NCBI GenBank assembly: GCA_002691725.1 | Contig: NZIT01000044.1 | Coordinates: 1 to 10,900, forward strand | Reading direction: 5' to 3' | Source: SAR116 cluster bacterium | GTDB taxonomy: Bacteria; Pseudomonadota; Alphaproteobacteria; Puniceispirillales; UBA1172 | Length of the DNA stretch: 10,900 nucleotides | Shown here: in pieces, positions 7,118 to 10,900 of the stretch | How positions within the stretch are numbered: position 1 is the stretch's first letter | Layout of the letters: every line of letters starts with the position of its first letter | Program-made: the position numbers and the translations under genes | The notes under the pieces: generated by a model | Told to the model about the DNA's origin: nothing | Databases searched by the model: none | Seen by the model: the letters and a program-made list of their open reading frames with translations, nothing else

Positions 7118-7221
7118 GCTACCTTATCAATCAATTGTTACAGGCTTGGCAAGCAAAACTGGTGCGGCATATCGCATATCTTCGCTTGCCATTACTCATA
7201 AAACTGGTATGTCTGTTGACC
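7118..7221. promoter_or_regulatory. Divergent djlA / tusA-like control region with paired repeats
   Basis: This 104-base gap separates two divergent genes. It contains a perfect 8-base inverted repeat, TGGCAAGC (7147-7154) and GCTTGCCA (7184-7191), and a direct repeat AAAACTGGT at 7155-7163 and 7200-7208. Each direct-repeat copy closely follows an arm of the inverted repeat. TTGGCA (7146-7151) and TTGCCA (7186-7191) are possible -35 elements toward the plus-strand gene, but no convincing -10 follows either. The repeats could be regulator sites; no regulator can be named. Confidence 0.35.
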
Positions 7222-7464
7222 ATGTCAAATGATAGCCACTATGATGTTAGCCTTGATGCCACGGGTCTTAAATGCCCATTGCCGGTGCTGAAAGCACGGC
7301 GTCAGATTGCGGCACTGGCAAGCGGCGATATTTTAATGGTCTTGGCGGACGATCCTGCCGCGCCACTTGATTTTGCCCATTTTTGTGAAGTTGGCGGTCA
7401 TACCCTGATGGAGCAAAGCGAGAAAGATCATGGGGTCATTTCTTTTCGGATTAGAAAAGTCTAA
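7222..7464 (+). CDS. TusA/SirA-family sulfur carrier protein
   Basis: TusA-family proteins are small cytoplasmic carriers that accept persulfide sulfur on a conserved Cys and pass it on, for example to tRNA thiolation or molybdenum cofactor synthesis. The 80-residue product starts MSNDSHYDVS. It carries the family signature LDATGLKCPLPVLKAR (residues 11-26), with the reactive Cys at 18 in the CPxP motif, and then the alternating alpha/beta pattern ending IRKV. The frame is open upstream to a TTG at 7135. I chose ATG 7222 because the family signature should sit near the N-terminus and the extra 29 residues look like translated intergenic sequence. No strong RBS is visible. Several TusA paralogues exist in many genomes, so tusA itself is not assigned. 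No desulfurase gene is adjacent. Confidence 0.88.
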   Translation: MSNDSHYDVSLDATGLKCPLPVLKARRQIAALASGDILMVLADDPAAPLDFAHFCEVGGHTLMEQSEKDHGVISFRIRKV

Positions 7465-7485
7465 AGCCAATGCGCTGAAAATGCC

Positions 7486-7848
7486 TTAATTGGATGCGGC
7501 GGCGGCGTAAAGCGCGGTCAGCAATCGCTGATGAAACGCGGCGTCATTTTCAATGTGATGAGGGGCTAATCCGTGGCCGCGACAGCAATCAAAAAACCCC
7601 TCTGCCGGCATGCCATGATCGCGCTTGCTGATGACGACTGCGGCACGAACAGGGCCTGCCGCTCCAATATCTTCGGCGATTAAAGTTTCCAGATAGGTGG
7701 TCAATTTATGGATACGATGCGGCAAGGGTATCGCCGCCAGATCAGCAAGATCAGCATAGGTGATGGTCTGATTAGCGGCGGCAAGCGATGCTAATATGGA
7801 AAGAATATTTTTCTGCCATTCTGGGTCTGTTATCGCATTTTTAGTCAT
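7486..7848 (-). CDS. Uncharacterised protein with a possible winged-helix-like N-terminal half
   Basis: I do not recognise this 120-residue protein. It starts ATG at 7848 and ends 21 bases from the convergent tusA-like gene. Residues about 12-66 look like three helices (QKNILSILASLAA, YADLADLAAI, RIHKLTTYLETLIAED). The ITYADLADLAAIP segment resembles the helix-turn opening of winged-helix or alkyltransferase-like DNA-binding modules. A strand-like VRAAVVISK (67-75) precedes a compact segment GFFDCCRGHGLAPHH (84-98) rich in Cys and His. The rest is an amphipathic Ala-rich helix. It has no signal peptide or membrane segment. Composition and codon style match the neighbours, so it is probably a real, vertically held gene. 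DNA binding is inference only; it has no full catalytic motif of methylguanine methyltransferase, whose PCHR motif is absent. Confidence 0.7.
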   Translation of the reverse strand: MTKNAITDPEWQKNILSILASLAAANQTITYADLADLAAIPLPHRIHKLTTYLETLIAEDIGAAGPVRAAVVISKRDHGMPAEGFFDCCRGHGLAPHHIENDAAFHQRLLTALYAAAASN

Positions 7849-7897
7849 GTTACTGCTATATCTGTTATAGTATAAAAAGAATTATTAAAGGCATATT
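7849..7897. promoter_or_regulatory. Divergent promoter region between the 120-residue gene and plsC-like gene
   Basis: The 49-base gap is A/T-rich and holds overlapping -10-like hexamers in both directions: TATAGT (7866-7871) toward the plus-strand acyltransferase and TATACT (7874-7869) toward the minus-strand gene. Neither has a recognisable -35 at the right distance. AAAGG (7887-7891), six bases before ATG 7898, is a good RBS for the acyltransferase. Confidence 0.4.
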
Positions 7898-8602
7898 ATG
7901 CGATTTATAAAAGGTCTGATTTTTTCACTTTTATTTTACGGCATGACGGTGGTGATGGCAATTATTGGCTTACCTCTGTTGCTCCTGCCGCAAGCGGTGA
8001 CATTTTTCTGGCAGGGGTTATGGGCGCGGCTGATGATGGTATTGCTGGCGGCATTATGCGGTGTTACCTCACGCATAGAAGGCGATATCCCTCACCAGCA
8101 AGTGATTTATGCGGTTAAGCATCAATCAGCGTGGGAGACTATTGTTCTGCTAGCTTATCTAAATCAGCCCGTGACAGTCATGAAACGCTCATTACTCATG
8201 ATCCCATTATTTGGGCTATATCTGGCACGCTTTGGGGTTATGGGAATTGACCGAGGCAAAGGCAAGGCGGCGCTTAAACGAATGATCAGGATTAGCCAGA
8301 AAGCGGCTTCAACAGGGCGTCATTTGCTCATTTTTCCGCAAGGAACACGGCTTGCCCCTGATGCCTATCAGCCTTATCATAGCGGGCTATATGCGCTCTA
8401 TTCCGCGACCGGATTGCCGGTTGTTCCTGTCGCCCTTAATTCAGGATATTTCTGGCCGCGTGATAGTATTTCAAAAACCCCGGGGCAAATCACGGTGCGG
8501 TTATTGCCGCTAATTCCCCCCGGTTTGACAAGACAGGAATTAATGGCAAAAGTTGAAGCCGCCATTGAAACTGAGTCGCGCCAGCTTGCTCCAAAAATAT
8601 AG
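7898..8602 (+). CDS. 1-acyl-sn-glycerol-3-phosphate acyltransferase family protein (PlsC-like)
   Basis: PlsC-family enzymes transfer a fatty acyl group to lysophosphatidic acid to make phosphatidic acid at the inner membrane. The 234-residue product has one or two hydrophobic N-terminal segments (about 5-33 and 40-57), then the acyltransferase blocks in order. Block I is KHQSAWE with catalytic His75 and an H-x4-E spacing (residues 75-80) in place of the textbook H-x4-D. Block II is GVMGIDR (113-119). Block III is FPQGTR (146-151), where the common form is FPEGTR. Block IV is LPVVPVALNSG (173-183). ATG 7898 is supported by AAAGG six bases upstream. The E and Q variants are seen in related proteobacterial proteins to my recollection, so I regard it as active. 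Specificity for glycerophosphate rather than another lyso-acceptor cannot be read from sequence, hence no symbol. Confidence 0.9.
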   Translation: MRFIKGLIFSLLFYGMTVVMAIIGLPLLLLPQAVTFFWQGLWARLMMVLLAALCGVTSRIEGDIPHQQVIYAVKHQSAWETIVLLAYLNQPVTVMKRSLLMIPLFGLYLARFGVMGIDRGKGKAALKRMIRISQKAASTGRHLLIFPQGTRLAPDAYQPYHSGLYALYSATGLPVVPVALNSGYFWPRDSISKTPGQITVRLLPLIPPGLTRQELMAKVEAAIETESRQLAPKI

Positions 8603-8672
8603 GCTCGAAAATATATGAAAACTGGTTTTGTGGTGCTAGGATTGGAATATATGACAAAGGGATATTTATAAT
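8603..8672. other. Spacer between plsC-like and DUF2237 genes
   Basis: The 70-base gap contains a third copy of AAAACTGGT (8618-8626), here part of the small palindrome AAAACTGGTTTT. TTGGAA (8642-8647) and TATAAT (8667-8672) resemble promoter hexamers, but they are 19 bases apart and the TATAAT touches the start codon, so it cannot serve the annotated ATG as a leadered mRNA. AAAGGGA (8656-8662) may be the RBS, rather far from ATG 8673. Confidence 0.35.
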
Positions 8673-9083
8673 ATGGATGGTTTTTCTGGAGGTAATAACA
8701 GACAGCGTAATGTTCTTGGCGGCCTGCTTAGCCCATGCTCAAGTGATCCGATAACGGGCTTTTACCGGAACGGATGTTGTGATACTGGCCCCGAAGATAT
8801 GGGTATGCATACCGTCTGTGCGGTTATGACAGACGCTTTTCTTGACTTTAGCCGCAGTGCTGGCAATGACTTATCCACGCCGCGTCCTGAGTTTGGATTT
8901 CCTGGCCTGAAAGCAGGTGATCAATGGTGCTTATGCGCCGCCCGATGGGAGCAGGCAAGGCAGGCAGGCGCGGCACCGCATGTTGTGCTGGCGGCAACGA
9001 ATATGGCGACGCTCAATATTTGTGATCTTGATCATCTCAAATCGCTGGCTATTGATTATGATAAAGGTGATAATAACTCTTAA
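8673..9083 (+). CDS. DUF2237 family protein
   Basis: This 136-residue protein matches the DUF2237 (COG3651-type) family of unknown function. Recognisable blocks are RNVLGGLLSPCSSDPITGFYRNGCC, from about residue 12, then DTGPEDMGMHTVCAVMT (37-53), a FSRSAGNDLSTPRPEF segment (59-74), and FPGLKAGDQWCLCAARW (76-92). Cys22, Cys35, Cys36, Cys49, Cys86 and Cys88 fall within these blocks and could bind metal or act in redox chemistry; this is inference. It has no signal peptide or membrane segment. ATG 8673 is chosen because the family core begins soon after it, though the possible RBS AAAGGGA is about ten bases away. The C-terminal KGDNNS tail is dispensable-looking. It stands alone between plsC-like and the next operon. 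Confidence 0.88.
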   Translation: MDGFSGGNNRQRNVLGGLLSPCSSDPITGFYRNGCCDTGPEDMGMHTVCAVMTDAFLDFSRSAGNDLSTPRPEFGFPGLKAGDQWCLCAARWEQARQAGAAPHVVLAATNMATLNICDLDHLKSLAIDYDKGDNNS

Positions 9084-9089
9084 ATGAAA

Positions 9090-9118
9090 TTGGCAAAAAT
9101 CCCCCGCTAAAGTAGCAT
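9090..9118 (+). promoter_or_regulatory. Candidate promoter of the small-protein/permease operon
   Basis: TTGGCA (9090-9095), 17 bases, then TAGCAT (9113-9118) match the sigma-70 consensus at 5/6 and 4/6 positions with ideal spacing. Transcription would begin near 9125 and leave a leader of about 40 bases before ATG 9165. The 81-base gap also has G/C runs (CCCCC at 9101-9105, GGGGCCC around 9128-9134, GGGG at 9141-9144) without a convincing stem. Confidence 0.45.
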
Positions 9119-9164
9119 ACCAAAAAAGGGGCCCAAAATCGGGGCTAAAGAAAGCGAGACCAAG

Positions 9165-9356
9165 ATGCTAACACTTGATCAAAAAGTTACCGTAGAATGT
9201 ACAGATACAGGTGTGTCCGCCGCTGGTAAGGTCGTGCGGATCAGACCAGATGGATTTGATGTTGCCCTTGGCGACTTAACCATCAAGGTATATCGCCATA
9301 AGCCACGAATTTATGTTGGCAATCAATCGGGTATGGAATTCGTAGTCAGGACTTAG
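9165..9356 (+). CDS. Small uncharacterised protein, 63 residues
   Basis: I do not recognise this gene. The product is short, mildly basic and appears mostly beta: alternating stretches such as KVTVEC, AAGKVVRIR, GFDVALGD, TIKVYRH, RIYV and MEFVVR suggest a small barrel or SH3-like fold. It has no signal peptide, membrane helix or Cys motif. It is likely real because its stop (TAG, 9354-9356) is two bases from the next start, its codon style matches the neighbours, and a plausible promoter lies upstream. The RBS is weak (GCGAGA about ten bases before ATG 9165). The opening MLTL and size recall CsrA, but CsrA landmarks are missing. A nucleic-acid or membrane-partner role would be guesswork. Confidence 0.65.
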   Translation: MLTLDQKVTVECTDTGVSAAGKVVRIRPDGFDVALGDLTIKVYRHKPRIYVGNQSGMEFVVRT

Positions 9357-9358
9357 CC

Positions 9359-9559
9359 ATGACATTGTCTGATCAAAAATCGGATACCGAACCACATCCA
9401 GAACATGATCTCAACATTGATAATGATACCAGCGGCAACCGCCTGATCTGGACAATCTGGATTGTTATTGCTGTTATATCCATTGGGCTTCTGCCGTTAA
9501 CAACGCGGGGGTTGGACATAGCTAGAGCTGTTGCCAGTTTCTGTGGATATGCTCTGTGA
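9359..9559 (+). CDS. Small single-pass membrane protein, 66 residues
   Basis: This unrecognised gene encodes an acidic, His/Asp-rich N-terminal region (residues 1-27), one strongly hydrophobic helix with two Trp (about 29-47, LIWTIWIVIAVISIG) and a short C-terminal tail ending FCGYAL. Charge distribution (acidic before the helix, Arg after it at 50 and 56) favours an outside-N, inside-C orientation. The start ATG 9359 follows the previous stop by two bases and has AGGA about eight bases upstream. The stop overlaps the permease GTG as GTGA. Such tight spacing on both sides suggests the protein works with the permease, perhaps as an accessory subunit; that is inference. Confidence 0.65.
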   Translation: MTLSDQKSDTEPHPEHDLNIDNDTSGNRLIWTIWIVIAVISIGLLPLTTRGLDIARAVASFCGYAL

Positions 9560-10332
9560 TACTAGACACGTTGCCCGACACATTAATGGGATTTATGGCG
9601 GATACAGCAACATTATTTGCTTTAATGGCGACATTTTTAATTGCCGGCACAGTCAAGGGCATGATTGGCATGGGCATGCCTGCCATTTGCATGGTTTTGC
9701 TGACATTATTTATCCCTCCATTAGAGGCCATACCGCTAACCGCTATTCCGACCATGCTGGTCAATTTGCTACAATTACAGCGGTCAAAGGCGCGTCATAT
9801 TGTTGTCAAAAAATATAGCGTCTTTGGGCTAACTTTGCTGATCAGCATATTTCTGACAGGGTTTTTTATCTTGTCATTTCCCGAAGCGCTTTTGCTCTTG
9901 GCATTAGGTGTGGCTATGGTTGTCTTTGCCGTGCAATCCTTGGCAGGGTTCACATTGCGCTTCTCAAGGCAAGCCTATTGGCAGGTGTTATGCGGCGTGG
10001 TGGCTGGCTTTATCGGCGGTTTAAGTTCTGTGTTCTCGCCGCCTATTGTTATGTATCTGCTTGGACGAGATGCCGATAAGGAGGAGTTTATTGCCGCTAC
10101 TGGATTTCTGTTTTTTGTCGGCTGCGCGCCACTGGTCTTGGCATTATGGCTAAATGGCGTACTAACCCTTGACCTCGCCATCACATCCTTGCTTGGTCTG
10201 GTGGTAGCGTTGGCTGGATTCATGCTTGGCGAATGGATACGCCATTACATATCGCAAGACTGGTTTCGCAAGCTGATCTTGTTGTTTTTTCTGGTCATGG
10301 GATGCCGATTAATCGTGGTCTCAGTGTTCTGA
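9556..10332 (+). CDS. TauE/SafE (DUF81) family membrane permease
   Basis: TauE/SafE-family proteins are inner-membrane carriers linked to export of sulfite, sulfoacetate and other small organic anions. The 258-residue product is hydrophobic throughout with about seven or eight helices. It shows the duplicated half-motif of the family: GTVKGMIGMGMP in the first half (31-42) and GFIGGLSSVFSPPIVMYLLG in the second (151-170). The chosen start is GTG 9556, which overlaps the preceding stop as GTGA and would couple the two genes. Alternatives at ATG 9586 or 9595 would shorten the N-terminus by 10 or 13 residues without losing the first helix. The substrate cannot be read from sequence. A TusA-like carrier lies about 2 kb upstream but in a different unit, so a sulfur role is only suggestive. 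Confidence 0.88.
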   Translation: MILDTLPDTLMGFMADTATLFALMATFLIAGTVKGMIGMGMPAICMVLLTLFIPPLEAIPLTAIPTMLVNLLQLQRSKARHIVVKKYSVFGLTLLISIFLTGFFILSFPEALLLLALGVAMVVFAVQSLAGFTLRFSRQAYWQVLCGVVAGFIGGLSSVFSPPIVMYLLGRDADKEEFIAATGFLFFVGCAPLVLALWLNGVLTLDLAITSLLGLVVALAGFMLGEWIRHYISQDWFRKLILLFFLVMGCRLIVVSVF

Positions 10333-10900
10333 TTAGGCATCACCATAAGTCTGGCGGAGCGCTTTCTTTTCCACCTTGCCCATAGCATTTCTCGGCAGAG
10401 CATCGGTGAAAATAAAGACTTTCGGGTGCTTAAATCTTGCCAGTCGCTGATCCAGAGTCTCAGCAATCATGGCATCGGTTACGCTGGCCTTATCAGCAAC
10501 AAGAATTGCCATGACTTTTTCACCAAAATCGGCATCAGGAATACCAATGACCGCGCTTTCGGTAACGCCATTGATATCGTTTAAGGCATCTTCAATTTCT
10601 TTCGGATAGATATTAAGACCACCTGAAATAATCATATCGCTTTGGCGACCAATGATAGAGATATATCCATCATCACTGATCGCCGCCAGATCACCTGTGC
10701 GAAAATAGCCATCATCAGTAAAGCTATCTTGCGTCTGCTCTGGTTTCTTCCAATATCCCTTAAAGACATTGTCGCCTTTGACCTCTATCATGCGGATGCC
10801 CCCAGAACTAGCATCAGCATCAGCATCAGCATTAGCATCAGCATCATCAGGATTGGATAGGCGCACCGATATCCCCGGCAACGCAAAACCGATAGACCCA
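10333..10900 (-). CDS. MatB-like malonyl/methylmalonyl-CoA synthetase, C-terminal part (cut by window edge)
   Basis: This is the C-terminal 188 residues of an ANL-superfamily adenylate-forming acyl-CoA synthetase; the frame continues past the window edge, so no start is annotated. Visible signatures are GSIGFALPG at the edge, GDNVFKGYWKKPE, then DGYFRTGDLA with the hinge-side Asp, GRQSDMIISGGLNIYPKEIE, AVIGIPDADFGEKV, LARFKHPK, and PRNAMGKVEKKAL with the conserved C-terminal Lys used in adenylation. The overall wording is closest to malonyl-CoA synthetases (MatB), but many acyl-CoA synthetases share these blocks and the substrate pocket lies outside the window. An Asp-Ala-rich tract replaces part of the usual acidic loop after LPG. 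The stop codon (10335-10333) directly abuts the stop of the convergent permease gene. Confidence 0.85.
   Translation of the reverse strand, partial: GSIGFALPGISVRLSNPDDADANADADADASSGGIRMIEVKGDNVFKGYWKKPEQTQDSFTDDGYFRTGDLAAISDDGYISIIGRQSDMIISGGLNIYPKEIEDALNDINGVTESAVIGIPDADFGEKVMAILVADKASVTDAMIAETLDQRLARFKHPKVFIFTDALPRNAMGKVEKKALRQTYGDA
10810..10845 (-). repeat. Hexanucleotide tandem repeat inside the acyl-CoA synthetase gene
   Basis: Six tandem copies of AGCATC on the plus strand (the fourth copy is AGCATT) read as GATGCT units on the coding strand and encode alternating Asp-Ala with one Asn: DADANADADADA. The unit length is a multiple of three, so copy-number change would keep the frame. 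The tract lies in a loop before the IEVKGDNVF strand, where family members usually have a short variable acidic turn. Confidence 0.9.

Noticed and set aside
7135..7221. N-terminal extension of the TusA-like protein from TTG 7135
   Set aside because: The extra residues cover the repeat-bearing divergent control region, and TusA proteins start shortly before the CPxP motif.
8870..8877. TTATCCAC, a DnaA-box match
   Set aside because: It is a single copy inside the conserved NDLSTPRP coding segment of the DUF2237 gene, with no cluster of boxes or A/T-rich unwinding region.
9165..9356. Possible CsrA because of size, MLTL start and beta content
   Set aside because: The CsrA core (LTRRVGE, RIGI or RIGV and the EEIY-like segment) is absent.
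9526..9764. Minus-strand 80-residue frame opposite the permease start
   Set aside because: It is Met/Ile/Asn-rich, the mirror of a hydrophobic membrane gene, with no RBS.
10810..10845. Short tandem repeats as a CRISPR or iteron array
   Set aside because: The unit is six bases with no spacers and is coding in frame, so a microsatellite explains it.
10642..10860. Plus-strand frame ending in an Ile-Ser repeat
   Set aside because: It is the antisense translation of the AGCATC tandem repeat within the acyl-CoA synthetase gene.

Overview
The window looks like a chromosomal core region of an alphaproteobacterium. The evidence is a division/cell-wall (dcw) cluster start in the order mraZ-rsmH-ftsL-ftsI-murE, a bacterial type A RNase P RNA directly upstream of it, and djlA and a Uup-type ABC-F gene next to that RNA. 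The base composition is moderate and the intergenic spaces are short, which fits a streamlined marine lineage such as SAR116. That placement is an inference from gene content and protein style, not a demonstrated one.

Region 1 (1-3771, all minus strand) reads mraZ, rsmH, ftsL, ftsI and murE, the last cut by the window edge inside its ATP-binding loop. Every junction overlaps by a few bases, so the five genes form one translationally coupled operon for septal peptidoglycan synthesis and its regulation. Region 2 (3772-4116) is the mraZ leader and promoter. It holds a ladder of five ATGGG boxes, four of them at exact 10-base spacing, which I read as the MraZ autoregulatory operator. It also holds an inverted repeat, a duplicated ribosome-binding site, and two hairpins nearer rnpB.

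Region 3 (4117-7117, minus strand) is rnpB with its own promoter, then uup and djlA. Region 4 (7118-8602) has a small plus-strand TusA-like sulfur carrier, a convergent uncharacterised 120-residue gene, and a divergent plus-strand PlsC-type acyltransferase. Region 5 (8673-10332, plus strand) has a DUF2237 protein and then a tight three-gene unit: a 63-residue unknown, a 66-residue single-pass membrane protein and a TauE/SafE-family permease. Region 6 (10333-10900, minus strand) is the C-terminal part of a MatB-like acyl-CoA synthetase. It abuts the permease gene with no intergenic base and carries a hexanucleotide tandem repeat encoding an Asp-Ala tract.

The window is mostly housekeeping. I see no IS element, phage gene, CRISPR array or tRNA. 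The least explained parts are the mraZ control region, the orphan 120-residue protein, and the two tiny genes ahead of the permease.
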